64,000 nucleotides of DNA, taken from Oceaniovalibus guishaninsula JLT2003 (GTDB lineage Bacteria; Pseudomonadota; Alphaproteobacteria; Rhodobacterales; Rhodobacteraceae). Made by a program: the position numbers and the translations under genes. The DNA lies in contig NZ_AMGO01000006.1 of assembly GCF_000299575.1 (NCBI RefSeq), positions 62,001 to 126,000 of the forward strand, read 5' to 3'. Shown here one piece after another: positions 1-9,561 of the stretch. The notes under the pieces were generated by a model. That model was not told where the DNA came from. It did not search any database and worked only from the letters and a program-made list of their open reading frames with translations. Position 1 is the stretch's first letter, and every line of letters starts with the position of its first letter.

Positions 1-393
1 GCGGATTTCGGCGCTGGCGGTGACGTAAAGCTTCACCTGCGCGTCGGGGCAGATGACGGTGCCGATGTCGCGCCCGTCCAGCACCGCGCCACCCTCGCGC
101 CGGGCGAAGCGGCGCTGAAAATCCAGCAGCGCCGCGCGGACGGCGGGAAGGGCGGCGGCGCGGCTGGCCGCCTCGGCCACGGCGGCGGTCCGCAGGTCGG
201 GGCGGGCCAGATCGTCGGCCGTCAGGTCGGCGGCGGCGGCGGCGGGATCGTCGCCCGCCAGCGCACGCGCGCCGACCGCGCGGTAAAGCAACCCGGTATC
301 GAGATGCGCGAACCCGAAGCGTTCGGCCACCGCCCGGCCGATGGTGCCCTTGCCGGCGGCGGCGGGGCCGTCGATGGCGACGGTGAAGATCAT
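1..393 (-). CDS. cmk: cytidylate kinase, C-terminus cut by the window edge
   Basis: Cmk phosphorylates CMP and dCMP with ATP in the cytoplasm, feeding CTP and dCTP synthesis. The reverse-strand protein opens with [17 protein letters not shown], a P-loop (GPAAAGKGT) typical of the family, and later shows [14 protein letters not shown], the conserved DGRDIGT substrate-binding motif. About 131 residues are visible; the rest lies left of base 1. The ATG at 393-391 overlaps the aroA stop as ATGA, so the two are translationally coupled; aroA-cmk is a common proteobacterial order. The assignment is firm. Confidence 0.95.
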   Translation of the reverse strand, partial: MIFTVAIDGPAAAGKGTIGRAVAERFGFAHLDTGLLYRAVGARALAGDDPAAAAADLTADDLARPDLRTAAVAEAASRAAALPAVRAALLDFQRRFARREGGAVLDGRDIGTVICPDAQVKLYVTASAEIR

Positions 394-1745
394 CGCGCGT
401 CCCCCTGCACGAAGGTCGCGCCAAGATCGCGCATGAGGTCGATGAAGGCGGGAAAGGATGTGGCGATGGGACCGGCATCGTCCACCGTCACGCCCGCGCG
501 CGCGGCAAGCCCGAGGCAGAGGAACGCCATCGCGATACGGTGGTCCAGCCGCGCCGCGACGGTGGCGCCGCCCGGAACGCCGCCCGGCCCGCGCCCCGCG
601 ACCGACCACCAGTCGGGGCCTTCGTCCACGGCGACGCCGCAATCGCGCAGGCCGCGCGCCATCGCGTCGATGCGGTCGCTTTCCTTGACGCGCAGTTCGG
701 CGGTGCCCGGCATTTCGGTGACGCCTTGGGCGAAGGCGGCGACGACCGACAGGATCGGGTATTCGTCGATCATCGACGCGGCGCGGTCCGGCGGCACGGT
801 GATGCCGCGCATGTCGGGCGAAAAGCGCGCGCGCAGGTCGGCCACGGGTTCACCGCCTTCGTCGCGCGGGTTTTCATAGGTCAGATCCCCGCCCATCTCG
901 CGCAGCGTCTCGTACAGCCCGGCGCGGGTGGGGTTGAGGCCGATCCCCGGCACCAGAACGTCGGATCCGGGCACGATCAGCGCCGCGCAGACGGGGAAGG
1001 CGGCGCTGGACGGATCGCACGGAACGGCGACGGTCTGGGGACGCAGTTCGGGCTGGCCCTGTAGGGTGATGACGTGGCCTTCGTTCGTGCGTTCGGTCGC
1101 AATGTCGGCACCGAAGGCGGCGAGCATGCGTTCGGAATGGTCCCGCGTCGGCTCGCGCTCGGTCACGATGGTGGGGCCGCGGGCGTTCAGCGCCGCCAGC
1201 AGGATCGCGGACTTGACCTGCGCCGAGGCCATGGGCGTGGTGTAATCCACCGGCACCGGATCCGACGCGCCGATCAGCGTCAGCGGCAGCCGCCCGCCCG
1301 ACCGCCCGAAGGCCCGCGCCCCGAACAGCGCCAGCGGATCGGTGATGCGCCCCATGGGCCGCGCGTTCAGCGACGCGTCGCCGGTGAACGTGACGGCGAT
1401 GGGATGGGTGGCGACGGCCCCCATCAGCAGCCGCACGCCGGTGCCCGAATTGCCGCAGTCGATCACCCGGTCCGGTTCGGCCAGACCGCCGACGCCGACG
1501 CCGTGGACCGACCAGGCGCCGGGGCCGTGGCGTATGACCTCGGCCCCCAAGGCGGCCATCGCGCGCCCGGTATCCAGCACGTCCTGCCCTTCGAGCAGTC
1601 CGTCGATCCGCGTCTCGCCGACGGCCAGCGCGCCCAGGATCAGCGCGCGGTGGCTGATGGACTTGTCGCCCGGAATGGCGGCGGTGCCGGTCAGCGCGCC
1701 GCCGCTGCGCGCGGTCATGGGGCGGGGGTCGCCGTGGGGGGTCAT
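390..1745 (-). CDS. aroA: 3-phosphoshikimate 1-carboxyvinyltransferase (EPSP synthase)
   Basis: AroA transfers the enolpyruvyl group of PEP to shikimate-3-phosphate in the chorismate pathway (cytoplasmic). The protein has the N-terminal substrate motif [17 protein letters not shown], then [10 protein letters not shown], and [14 protein letters not shown] near the C-terminus. I start it at the ATG at 1745 ([16 protein letters not shown]), giving 451 residues, the family's usual size; an upstream in-frame ATG at 1772 would add nine unconserved residues. Its stop overlaps the cmk start. The GDKSISHR plus [12 protein letters not shown] pattern suggests the alphaproteobacterial type, but I infer nothing about inhibitor sensitivity. 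Confidence 0.95.
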   Translation of the reverse strand: MTPHGDPRPMTARSGGALTGTAAIPGDKSISHRALILGALAVGETRIDGLLEGQDVLDTGRAMAALGAEVIRHGPGAWSVHGVGVGGLAEPDRVIDCGNSGTGVRLLMGAVATHPIAVTFTGDASLNARPMGRITDPLALFGARAFGRSGGRLPLTLIGASDPVPVDYTTPMASAQVKSAILLAALNARGPTIVTEREPTRDHSERMLAAFGADIATERTNEGHVITLQGQPELRPQTVAVPCDPSSAAFPVCAALIVPGSDVLVPGIGLNPTRAGLYETLREMGGDLTYENPRDEGGEPVADLRARFSPDMRGITVPPDRAASMIDEYPILSVVAAFAQGVTEMPGTAELRVKESDRIDAMARGLRDCGVAVDEGPDWWSVAGRGPGGVPGGATVAARLDHRIAMAFLCLGLAARAGVTVDDAGPIATSFPAFIDLMRDLGATFVQGDAR

Positions 1746-1805
1746 GCGGGCCTCGCTGCGAAACGGCGCCACCCTACAGGGCGGGCCGGGATGCGCAAGC
1801 GCGGG

Positions 1806-2507
1806 TCAATCGCGGCGGAAGGTCAGGTAATGGGGCGTTCGGCCTTCGCGCAAGGCCTTCGATTCGTACCGGGTGCGGGTCCAGTCGGGCCAGGGATCGT
1901 GCAGCGGCGCCTCGACGCGGGTGAAGCCCGCGCGCGGCACTTCCTCCAGCGTCTGGCGGACATAATCGGGGATGTCGGTGGCGATGCGGAACGCCGCGCC
2001 CTTCGCCATGACGCGGGCCAGCGGCGCCAGATGGTCGGGGGTGACGAAGCGGCGGCGGTGATGGCGCGCCTTGGGCCACGGATCGGGGTAGAGAAGGAAC
2101 GCGCGCCCGACGCTGGCATCCGGCAGCACGTCGAACAGGTCGCGCGCATCGCCCGGATGGACGGCCAGGTTGTCCACCCCTGCCGCGCGGATGCGGCCCA
2201 GCAGCATCGCCACGCCGTTGATATAGGGTTCGGCCCCGATGATGGCGACGTGGGGGTTCAGGGCGGCCTGATGCACCAGATGCTCGCCCCCGCCGAAGCC
2301 GATCTCGACCCAGACGGGGCGGTCGCCGAAGCGGGCGGCCAGATCCAGCTTGCGGCGGTCGGGATTGACGTCCCAATCCACCGGGCCGGGGGACAGCGTG
2401 GCCAGATCCTCGGCCAGATACGCCTGCTGGCTGCCGCGCAGGGTATGGCCCTTGCGGCGTCCATAGAAGTTGCGCCAGGGCGCGGCGGGGTGCTTGGGAT
2501 CGGCCAT
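1806..2507 (-). CDS. trmB: tRNA (guanine-N7)-methyltransferase
   Basis: TrmB methylates G46 in the variable loop of tRNAs using S-adenosylmethionine. The 233-residue protein has the SAM site VWVEIGFGGGEHL, the IGAEPYINGVA stretch, the signature FLLYPDPWPKARHHRRRF and a C-terminal RTRYESKALREGR, all hallmarks of the family. The start MADPKHPAAPWRNFYGRRKG at 2507 is preferred; a longer open frame runs upstream but is antisense to the peroxiredoxin gene. It lies about 60 bp upstream of aroA on the same strand and diverges from the peroxiredoxin gene. Confidence 0.95.
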   Translation of the reverse strand: MADPKHPAAPWRNFYGRRKGHTLRGSQQAYLAEDLATLSPGPVDWDVNPDRRKLDLAARFGDRPVWVEIGFGGGEHLVHQAALNPHVAIIGAEPYINGVAMLLGRIRAAGVDNLAVHPGDARDLFDVLPDASVGRAFLLYPDPWPKARHHRRRFVTPDHLAPLARVMAKGAAFRIATDIPDYVRQTLEEVPRAGFTRVEAPLHDPWPDWTRTRYESKALREGRTPHYLTFRRD

Positions 2508-2585
2508 CAGCGGGGTGCTAGTGGCGGCGGCGGCCGCTTGCAACCCGTGCGCGCGGTTGCGATTGTGGCGCAAAAGGATCGCGCG

Positions 2586-3140
2586 ATGAGCCAGACAGAC
2601 TGGGACACCCTGCCGGAACCCGCCGATGACGGCGCGGCGGATCACCTGACCGGGCAGGCCTTGCCCGACATCGCCCTGCCCTCGACCGACGGGGCCGACG
2701 TGCGGCTGGCGGTCGAGCCGGGAACGCTGGTGATCTATGCCTATCCGATGACCGGTCAGCCGGGCCGCGACCTGCCCGACGACTGGGACACGATCCCCGG
2801 CGCGCGCGGCTGCACGCCGCAAAGCTGCGCCTATCGCGACCATGCGGCCGAGCTGGCGGAGCTGGGCGTCGCCGCGATCTACGGCGTCTCGACCCAATCG
2901 ACGGCATGGCAGCGCGAGGCGAAGGAACGGCTGGCCCTGCCCTTCGCGCTGCTGTCGGACGCGCATCTGCACCTGGCCGACGCGCTGAACCTGCCGCGGT
3001 TTCAGGCCGGGGGCGAGGTTCTGCTGCGGCGGCTGACGATGATCGTGCGCGACGGGATGATCGTGCGGGTGCACTACCCCGTCTTTCCGCCCGACGCGGA
3101 TGCGGGCCGGGTGGCCGACTGGCTGCGCGCGAACCGCTAG
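2586..3140 (+). CDS. peroxiredoxin (AhpC/TSA or BCP-like)
   Basis: A 184-residue thioredoxin-fold protein. The region GARGCTPQSCAYRDHAAEL matches the peroxidatic-cysteine helix of bacterioferritin-comigratory-type peroxiredoxins, with two cysteines five residues apart; YGVSTQST and LPFALLSDAHLHLADAL follow in the expected order. The predicted role is reduction of peroxides or hydroperoxides with thioredoxin-like electron donors in the cytoplasm. The start is supported by AAAAGGATC about 8 bases upstream of the ATG. Its TAG stop shares the palindrome CTAG with the opposing pqiC stop. The exact subclass (1-Cys or atypical 2-Cys) is uncertain. Confidence 0.82.
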   Translation: MSQTDWDTLPEPADDGAADHLTGQALPDIALPSTDGADVRLAVEPGTLVIYAYPMTGQPGRDLPDDWDTIPGARGCTPQSCAYRDHAAELAELGVAAIYGVSTQSTAWQREAKERLALPFALLSDAHLHLADALNLPRFQAGGEVLLRRLTMIVRDGMIVRVHYPVFPPDADAGRVADWLRANR

Positions 3141-3697
3141 AGGCCGTCGCGCGCGATCAGGCGGGCCAGTTCGGTCACGGCCAGCCCGCGCGCCACGGCG
3201 ACCGATCCGCGATTGCCGACATCCCAGGGCTGCGCCAGCGCGAAGCGGCGGGCGACATCGGGGCGGTCGCCGTCCGAGGGAGCGACGTAGTATTGCCCGA
3301 TCAGGCGGAACACGCCGTCGCGCCCGGCCAGCGCGCGGGTGATCCGCACCTCGACCCGCGCGTCGGGCGTGTCGAAGAACGGCCAGGGTTCGGCGGCGAC
3401 GCGCGCGGGGGTCAGCGCCGCCAGCGCGAAGGCCAGTTCCTCGGTCATGCCGCGGATGGGATCGTCGGCCCAGAGCACGTTGTCATCGCTGATGAGCGTG
3501 CCCTCGGGCGTTTCCACGAAGATCGGTTCCTGCCCCGCATAGCGCGGCAGCGACACTTCGCGCACCTCGACCGAGGCGACCGAGACGGGGATGCGGTCGC
3601 CGGCGGGAATGGGCGGCACATCGACGCGGATCGTCTGCGTCGATCCGCAGGCGGCGAGCAGCAGCAGCGGCAGCGGCAGGATGCGGGCAAGTCTCAT
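3137..3697 (-). CDS. pqiC: PqiC-family outer-membrane lipoprotein (ABC-type transport auxiliary)
   Basis: A 186-residue lipoprotein precursor: MRLARILPLPLLLLAACGS has a hydrophobic signal and the lipobox LAAC, so the mature protein should start at Cys17. The body (SLPRYAGQEPIFV, DDNVLWADDP, LAFALAALTP) matches the PqiC/DUF330 auxiliary fold. In the Pqi system, PqiC anchors the periplasmic PqiB needle to the outer membrane. It starts one base after the pqiB stop (TGACATG), as the last gene of the operon. It converges with the peroxiredoxin gene, sharing CTAG at 3137-3140. Confidence 0.88.
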   Translation of the reverse strand: MRLARILPLPLLLLAACGSTQTIRVDVPPIPAGDRIPVSVASVEVREVSLPRYAGQEPIFVETPEGTLISDDNVLWADDPIRGMTEELAFALAALTPARVAAEPWPFFDTPDARVEVRITRALAGRDGVFRLIGQYYVAPSDGDRPDVARRFALAQPWDVGNRGSVAVARGLAVTELARLIARDGL

Positions 3698-3698
3698 G

Positions 3699-6545
3699 TC
3701 ACCGTCCGAAAAGCAGGGAATTGGGAGAGCGTTCGATGGTCCGGCTGAGCGAATCGACCGATTTCGCCGCCTCGCGGATGCTGCGCAGGGTGGATCGCGC
3801 CTCGCTGCCCAGCGCCCCGCTCGCCTCGTAGCCCGACAGCACGCCTTCGGCCTGGCCCAGAAGCGCGTTCAACTGCGCGACGATCGTGGGCAGTTCGCCC
3901 GACGCGTCGGCGATGGCGTCGGCGGCCTGCCGGGCCGAGACCAGCGTGGAATTGGCGTTTTCGACCAGGCCGCCTTCCTGAACCTCGATCAGCAGGCGCT
4001 GCACCTCGCCCAGCGCGTCCGACAGCGCGCCGGGCAGACGGGCGGTATCGTCGGACCCGATCAGCGTGTCGGCGCTGGCCAGAACGTCGCTGGCGCGCTG
4101 CGTCAGTTCCTGCAACGGCAGGTCGTTGGCATTGGCGACGAGGCGCTGCAATTCGTCGGCGACGGCCTGCGCGCGGGCGATCAGTTCGGGCGTGCCGTCG
4201 GCGGCGTCGGCCACGGCCTGCGCCGCGCGGCGCGCTTCCGCCAGCACGGGGGCAAGCTGCGCGTTGAGGTCGGTGACGGCGCTTTCCGTCGCGGCCAGCG
4301 CGCTGGCGGCGGTGCCGACAAGGTTTTCCTCGCGCAGTTCGGTCAGCAGAAGGCGCAGTTGCGTGACGGTCTGGTTCAGCGCGTCGGGCAGTTCGGTCGT
4401 GGCGGGCGCGGCGATCAGGGCGTTCACATCGGCCAACAGGGCGTTGACGCGCGAGACCACGGTGTCGAGCGGCAGATCGTCCACGTCCTGCACCACCGCG
4501 TCGAGGTTCGACGCCAGGCTTTCCAGTTGCGCGACCAGCGCCGGAACCCCGTCGATGGCGGTCGAGGCGGATCGCGCCGCCGTCAACGCCTCGTCCAGGA
4601 TCGGGTCGATCCGGGTGCGGATTTCCGTGACCGAGACGGTCAGCGTGTCGAGCGCCGCATTCGCGTTGGCGATCAGGTTCGAGCCGCGGATGTCGGCCAG
4701 CAGCCCTTCGGTCTGCCGCAGTAGCGCGGACACGTCGCCGGTCAGCCCCTGCGTCGCGGGGGCGGCGACCAGCGTGTTCACCTCGGCCAGAATCTCGTCC
4801 ACCGAGGCCACGATGCTGTCGAAGGGCAGATCGCGGATGTCGTTGATCAGCAAATCCAGATCGGCCACGGCGGCGTCGATGCCGTCCAGCGTCTCGGGCG
4901 CTTCGTCCATCGTTTCATAGACGGAATCGGCCGCAACCTCGGCCGCTTCCAGGGCGGCGACCAGCGCCTCGACCGCACCCGCCTCGGATATGCTTTGCAC
5001 CAGCGATTCCAGTTCCTGCGCGGTGCCTTGCAGCGACGCCAGAACCTCGGACGCCTGAACCGGGATACCCTGCACGCTGTCCGAGGCGACCAGACGGCGC
5101 ACATCGCCCAGAAGGCCCAGAACCTCGTCGGGGGTTTCGCGCACGCCCTCGTCGTTCAACAGCGCGTTGACGCTGCCCAGAACGGCGATGGCGCTGTCGA
5201 GCAATTCCTCGATCGGCAGGTTGTTCACGCGGTTGAACACGCCCTGCGCGGTGTCGGCGAAGTCCGATAGTTGCGCGGGCGTCGTCGGGATGATCGGCAA
5301 CGGTTCGCGATCCGGGTCGAAATCGGCATCGGGCGGATCGGTGAGCTGCACCAGCCCGACCTGAAGTCCGCCCAGCAGCGACGCGCTTTGCAACTGCGCC
5401 CGCAGGCCGCTGGCGACGGCGAAATCCAGAAACTCCAGCACGTCGTCGGCGGTGGAATCGTCGGGCAAGCCCAGACGGCCGGGCCGGATTTCCAGCGTCG
5501 TCAGCAGCCGCACCTGCCGGTCGCCGAAACGATCCTCGTCCAGCAGGCCGGTCAGCGCCACGACCTCGCCCACGGCGATGCCGTTGAAATCGACCTTGGC
5601 ACCCACTTCCAGCCCACCGACCGATTCCTCGAATATGGCGGCGATGCGCGCGGGTTCGCCCCCGCCGGTTCCGGCGAAGACGCTGTTGCGCGCGGCTTCC
5701 TCGTTCGGGAACAGCCGAAAGACGCTGCCCGGATCGACCGGCCCGCCGCCCGACACGGTGGTGTCGAACGCGACGCCGCCGCCCAGCAGGGCCGCGATGG
5801 ACGACACGTCCAGCTTGGCCCCCTGCGCGCCGAAGCTGAAGCTGAAACCGGAAGTGTTCCAGAACCGCGTGGCGCTGGTGATCAGCCGCGATTCGGGCGC
5901 GCGGATGAAGGCGTCGGCGACGACCGACACCCCATCTTCGCCCAGACGCAGGTTGTCGATCTTGCCGACCTCGATGCCGCGATAGAGGATCGGCGTGCCG
6001 CTGGACAGACCGCTGATCGTCTCGCTGCGAAGAACGATCGTCAGCCCCTCCTCGCCGTAACGGATGAGCGGAGGCGACGACAGGCCGAGAAAGCGGTCCT
6101 GATCCTCGCCGGCGACGCTGTCCCAGCTTCCTTCGATGAAGACGCCCGACAGCACCGTTTCCAGCCCCGACACACCGCGCGCGCTGACCTCGGGGCGGAC
6201 GACCCAGAATTGCGCGTCGGAATCGACGAACGGCCCCACCTCCTTGTCCAGCCGCACCTCGACCAGGACGTGTTCCAGATCGTCGGTGAAGCGCACTTCC
6301 TCGACGATGCCGACGGTCACGTCGCGGTAGCGCAGTTCGGTTTCGCCCGCGCGCACGCCGCTGGCATTGTCGAACTCGATCTCGATGCGGCGGCCCTCGT
6401 CCTGCCAGCTTTGCCAGACGACGCCCAGCGAGATGAGAAGCGCGCCGATGGGCACAATCCACACCACCGACACGCGGTCCAGAAGACTGCGGCGGGCCGG
6501 CTTGATCTCGGGCTCGGGGACGGCATCGGGCGGCAGGTCTGTCAT
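3699..6545 (-). CDS. pqiB: PqiB-like MCE-domain protein with extended helical repeat tail
   Basis: A 948-residue membrane-anchored protein. Residues 1-20 are cytoplasmic, about 24-45 form one transmembrane helix (VVWIVPIGALLISLGVVWQ), then three MCE (mammalian cell entry) repeats occupy about residues 50-400, recognisable from elements such as GVRAGETELRYRDVTVG, ILYRGIEVGKI and VDFNGIAVGEV. The MCE rings form a tunnel for lipids between the membranes. Typical PqiB is about 550 residues; here about 500 further residues are Ala/Leu-rich helices containing a tandem repeat (separate entry). The ATG overlaps the pqiA stop as ATGA; pqiC follows. Confidence 0.92.
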   Translation of the reverse strand: MTDLPPDAVPEPEIKPARRSLLDRVSVVWIVPIGALLISLGVVWQSWQDEGRRIEIEFDNASGVRAGETELRYRDVTVGIVEEVRFTDDLEHVLVEVRLDKEVGPFVDSDAQFWVVRPEVSARGVSGLETVLSGVFIEGSWDSVAGEDQDRFLGLSSPPLIRYGEEGLTIVLRSETISGLSSGTPILYRGIEVGKIDNLRLGEDGVSVVADAFIRAPESRLITSATRFWNTSGFSFSFGAQGAKLDVSSIAALLGGGVAFDTTVSGGGPVDPGSVFRLFPNEEAARNSVFAGTGGGEPARIAAIFEESVGGLEVGAKVDFNGIAVGEVVALTGLLDEDRFGDRQVRLLTTLEIRPGRLGLPDDSTADDVLEFLDFAVASGLRAQLQSASLLGGLQVGLVQLTDPPDADFDPDREPLPIIPTTPAQLSDFADTAQGVFNRVNNLPIEELLDSAIAVLGSVNALLNDEGVRETPDEVLGLLGDVRRLVASDSVQGIPVQASEVLASLQGTAQELESLVQSISEAGAVEALVAALEAAEVAADSVYETMDEAPETLDGIDAAVADLDLLINDIRDLPFDSIVASVDEILAEVNTLVAAPATQGLTGDVSALLRQTEGLLADIRGSNLIANANAALDTLTVSVTEIRTRIDPILDEALTAARSASTAIDGVPALVAQLESLASNLDAVVQDVDDLPLDTVVSRVNALLADVNALIAAPATTELPDALNQTVTQLRLLLTELREENLVGTAASALAATESAVTDLNAQLAPVLAEARRAAQAVADAADGTPELIARAQAVADELQRLVANANDLPLQELTQRASDVLASADTLIGSDDTARLPGALSDALGEVQRLLIEVQEGGLVENANSTLVSARQAADAIADASGELPTIVAQLNALLGQAEGVLSGYEASGALGSEARSTLRSIREAAKSVDSLSRTIERSPNSLLFGR
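3771..5222 (-). repeat. tandem ~118-residue helical repeats in the PqiB tail
   Basis: Protein-level repeat. Units begin with an (N/D)LP motif: residues 442 (NLPIEELLDS), 572 (DLPFDSIVAS), 690 (DLPLDTVVSR) and 808 (DLPLQELTQR). The second and third units are exactly 118 residues long; the first is divergent (130). Shared positions include VNxL(V/I)AAPAT about residue 20 of the unit, then LLxxxR(E/G)xNL and LxxVLxEAxxAA. The pattern suggests duplicated helical hairpins that lengthen the periplasmic needle. Confidence 0.8.
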
Positions 6546-7162
6546 CGGGCCCTTTCGCTGCCACTGTCCCAGATCATCCGGGGGTCGAAACTTTGCGCCG
6601 CCAGCATGGTGAAGATCACCGACAGCGCGAAGGTGATCGCGGCCGGGCCGGGATTGATGGACGCCACGACGCTGAGTTGCACAAGCGCGCTGAGGATGGC
6701 AACGACGAACACGTCGATCATCGACCAGCGGCCGATGAACTCGACCAGTTCGTAAAGTTTGTGGCGTCGATGCGACGATAACGCGGCCGGCCGCGAGATG
6801 GTCAGCGCCAGATAGGCGATGGCCACGAACTTGCCGATGGGGATGCCGACGCTGGCCACCAGGATGACCAGCGCGATCCCCAGCGCGCCGTGATGGATCA
6901 GCTCGACCGCGCCGCCGACGATGGTGGCGTCGGTTTCGGTGAACAGCACGCGGGTCTTGAGCATGGGAAACAGGTTGGCCGGAATGTAGCACATGAAGCC
7001 GACGATCAGCCACGCCCAGACCCGTTGCAGCGACCGCGTGTCGCGCGACTGCAAGGCCGATCCGCAGCGCGCGCATTCGGCCGTGCCCATCGGCCAGACG
7101 CGGGCGCAGCGGGTGCAGGCGACAAGGCCGCTTTCGCGCGCGGTGCGGATCGGCGCGGTCAT
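6542..7162 (-). CDS. pqiA: PqiA-domain inner-membrane protein (second copy, with zinc-ribbon N-terminus)
   Basis: A 206-residue integral membrane protein with a zinc-ribbon start (ACTRCARVWPMGTAECARCGSAL: two CxxC pairs), followed by about four transmembrane helices with FMCYIPANLFPML, the family's conserved cytoplasmic-edge motif, and KLYELVEFIGRWSMIDVFVVAILSAL. PqiA partners with PqiB in transport of lipids or hydrophobic compounds. E. coli PqiA is one polypeptide with two such halves; here the two halves are separate genes (this one and 7159-7812), joined by ATGA overlaps on both sides. The start MTAPIRTARES at 7162 uses the overlap. Confidence 0.9.
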   Translation of the reverse strand: MTAPIRTARESGLVACTRCARVWPMGTAECARCGSALQSRDTRSLQRVWAWLIVGFMCYIPANLFPMLKTRVLFTETDATIVGGAVELIHHGALGIALVILVASVGIPIGKFVAIAYLALTISRPAALSSHRRHKLYELVEFIGRWSMIDVFVVAILSALVQLSVVASINPGPAAITFALSVIFTMLAAQSFDPRMIWDSGSERAR

Positions 7163-7812
7163 GCGGGGCGGTTCTTCGGATCGAGGTCGCGCCAAATCAT
7201 CCACCGCGAGATAAGGCTTTCCTGCAACAGGATGACGACGACCAGCGCCGCGAACATCCAGAAGGCCGGGCCGTAGCCCACCCGCGCCAGATCGCCCACC
7301 TTCACCAGCGCCACCGCGCAGCCGATGACGAAGATCTCGGCCATCGACCAGGGGCGCAGGTTTTCCGAAAGCCGGAACGCCGCCGCCGCCTGCGGCAACG
7401 GGGCGCGGTCGATGGCCAGAGGCGCGACGACGTAGAGCACCAGCAGCGACCGCAGCACCGGGATCAGCACGATCAGCGCGGCGACGGCGACAGACAGCGC
7501 CGTCATGATGCCGCCGTCCACGAAGGCCAGCGCGGTGTCGAACAGCGACGACGCGTTCGACATGCCCGCGACACGCACGTCGAGGAAGGGGAAGAACGTG
7601 GCGCCGATCATCAGGATGGTGACGGTCAGCGCCAGCGCGATGGTGCGCAGATAGGCCCCCCGCCGCGGCGCGATCAGCACATAGCCGCAACGCCGACAGA
7701 TCGCCCGCTGGCCCAAGGCCGGAATGCGCGCCACATGCAGCGTGTCGCATTGCGGACAGGCGATGATGTCTTCCAGATCGGTCAAGCGGGCATCCCCGGA
7801 TACGGCGGCCAT
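7159..7812 (-). CDS. pqiA: PqiA-domain inner-membrane protein (first copy)
   Basis: A 217-residue protein with an N-terminal zinc ribbon (IACPQCDTLHV then ICRRCGYVL) and four predicted transmembrane segments (about residues 55-80, 95-125, 160-180, 185-205). FRLSENLRPWSMAEIFVIG is the counterpart of the RWSMIDVFVV motif in the downstream copy. It is equivalent to the N-terminal half of a classical PqiA. Its ATG overlaps the adenine deaminase stop (TGATG) and its stop overlaps the next pqiA start (ATGA), so the five genes ade-pqiA-pqiA-pqiB-pqiC look like one transcript. Confidence 0.9.
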   Translation of the reverse strand: MAAVSGDARLTDLEDIIACPQCDTLHVARIPALGQRAICRRCGYVLIAPRRGAYLRTIALALTVTILMIGATFFPFLDVRVAGMSNASSLFDTALAFVDGGIMTALSVAVAALIVLIPVLRSLLVLYVVAPLAIDRAPLPQAAAAFRLSENLRPWSMAEIFVIGCAVALVKVGDLARVGYGPAFWMFAALVVVILLQESLISRWMIWRDLDPKNRPA

Positions 7813-9503
7813 CAGATGATGGCGAACCGGGTCACGTCAACCATGCCGCGGTCGGTGATCTTCAGCGCCGGGATGACCGGCAGGGCGAGGAAGGCCAGTT
7901 GCAGGAACGGCTCGTCCAGGGTGACGCCCAGCGACCGGGCCGCGCGGCGCAGCGCTACCAGGTCATCGCGCACGGATTCGAAGGGATCGAGGCTCATCAA
8001 TCCCGCGACGGGCAGGGCCAGTTCGGCCAGCACCGCGCCGTCGCGGGCGACGACGAAGCCGCCCTCGATCCGGCCCAGCCGCGCGCAGGCCAGCGCCATG
8101 TCGTCGTAACCGACGCCCACGGCCACGATGTTGTGATGGTCGTGGCACACGGTCGAGGCGATGGCCCCCGCCCGCAACCCGAAGCCGCGCACGAAGCCCG
8201 AGGCGACATTGCCGTTCCTGCCGTGCCGTTCGATCACGGTGATGCGCGCCAGATCGCGGGCGGGATCGGGGCGCTTGTCGCCGTCCTGGGGCGGGACGGA
8301 TTCGGTCAGATGTTCGGTGATGATCTTGCCGGGCAGGATGCCGATGACATCGGTTTCGGCCCGGTTCGATGCGGCGCGGAAGGTGTCGCGGGTTATCGTC
8401 GGCGCGCGAACGCTGTCGCGGCCGATGGAGGGCAGCGGCGCGCGGGCATCGAAGGCGGCCGCATCCGCGACGATGCCGTTGCACAGTACCAGCCGCGCAT
8501 CGCATTCCGCCAGCGATCCGACCGCCACGATGTCGGCGCGCTTGCCCGGCGCGATCTGGCCGCGATCCTTCAGCCCGAACGCCTCGGCCGCGGACAGGGA
8601 CGCGACGCGATAGGCGACCAGCGGATCGACGCCGCGCGCGATGGCGTGGCGGATCATGTGGTCGATATGCCCCTGCTCGCCGATATCCAGCGGATTGCGG
8701 TCGTCGGTGCAGAAGGCCAGATAGGGCGACAGCCGTTCGGTCATCAGCGGCAGCAGCGCGTCCAGATCCTTGCTGACCGATCCTTCGCGGATCAGGATCC
8801 GCATCCCCTTGCGCAGCTTCTCGCGCGCCTCGCCCTCGGTCGTCGCCTCGTGCTCGGTGCGGATGCCGGCGGCGATATAGGCGTTAAGGTCGCGCCCCGT
8901 AAGCTGCGGCGCATGGCCGTCGATATGGGCGCCCCTGAATGCCGTCAGCTTGGCCAGCGCGCCCGGATCGCGGTGAATGACACCGGGATAGTTCATGAAT
9001 TCGGCCAGACCCAGCGCCGCCGGATGGTCGCGCAGCGCCACCAGCGCCGCGGCGTCGATATCGGCCCCGGACGTTTCCATGTCGGTCGAGGGCACGCAGG
9101 ACGACAGCATGACCCGCAGGTCCATCACCATGCCGGCGGCGGCGTCCAGGAACCAGCGGATGCCGTCCACGCCCAGCACGTTGGCGATCTCGTGCGGGTC
9201 GCAGATGGCGGTGGTGACGCCGCGCGGCGCGACGCAGCGGTCGAATTCGAACGGGGTGACGAGGCTGGACTCGATATGCAGATGCGTGTCGATGAAGCCC
9301 GGCACCAGCGTCAGGCCGGTGACGTCGAGGATGCGCGCGCCGTCGTAATCCGCCCCGATCCCGGCGACGGTGCTGCCGCATATGGCCACGTCGCCGGGAA
9401 CGGTGTCGCCGGTCGCCACATCCAGCACCGCGCCGCCGCGCAGCACCAGATCGGCAGGCAGGTCGCCGCGTGCGGTGGCGATGAGGCGGGCAAGGTCGGT
9501 CAT
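7812..9503 (-). CDS. ade: adenine deaminase
   Basis: Adenine deaminase (amidohydrolase superfamily) converts adenine to hypoxanthine for purine salvage. The protein of about 563 residues shows the metal-binding [53 protein letters not shown] and FCTDDRN, then a C-terminal domain with [11 protein letters not shown], in the order found in the family. Two starts are possible, ATG at 9512 (MRAMTDL) or 9503 (MTDL); neither has a strong ribosome-binding site, and I chose the second because the matching family start follows it. It is coupled to downstream pqiA by TGATG, an unexpected partnership. Confidence 0.93.
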   Translation of the reverse strand: MTDLARLIATARGDLPADLVLRGGAVLDVATGDTVPGDVAICGSTVAGIGADYDGARILDVTGLTLVPGFIDTHLHIESSLVTPFEFDRCVAPRGVTTAICDPHEIANVLGVDGIRWFLDAAAGMVMDLRVMLSSCVPSTDMETSGADIDAAALVALRDHPAALGLAEFMNYPGVIHRDPGALAKLTAFRGAHIDGHAPQLTGRDLNAYIAAGIRTEHEATTEGEAREKLRKGMRILIREGSVSKDLDALLPLMTERLSPYLAFCTDDRNPLDIGEQGHIDHMIRHAIARGVDPLVAYRVASLSAAEAFGLKDRGQIAPGKRADIVAVGSLAECDARLVLCNGIVADAAAFDARAPLPSIGRDSVRAPTITRDTFRAASNRAETDVIGILPGKIITEHLTESVPPQDGDKRPDPARDLARITVIERHGRNGNVASGFVRGFGLRAGAIASTVCHDHHNIVAVGVGYDDMALACARLGRIEGGFVVARDGAVLAELALPVAGLMSLDPFESVRDDLVALRRAARSLGVTLDEPFLQLAFLALPVIPALKITDRGMVDVTRFAII

Positions 9504-9561
9504 GGCGCGCATCTAGGCCCAACAGGCGCCCCGCGTCCAGCGACCGGCCCTGCCCTGTCCG

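Noticed and set aside
1074-2585. Forward open frame upstream of the peroxiredoxin (would make a 688-residue protein)
   Set aside because: It runs antisense through aroA and trmB. Only the part from 2586 on has recognisable protein motifs and a ribosome-binding site.
6546-7076. Extension of the PqiB frame to 1125 residues
   Set aside because: The extra region is the shadow of the PqiA gene in another frame, and the ATGA overlap at 6545 defines the start.
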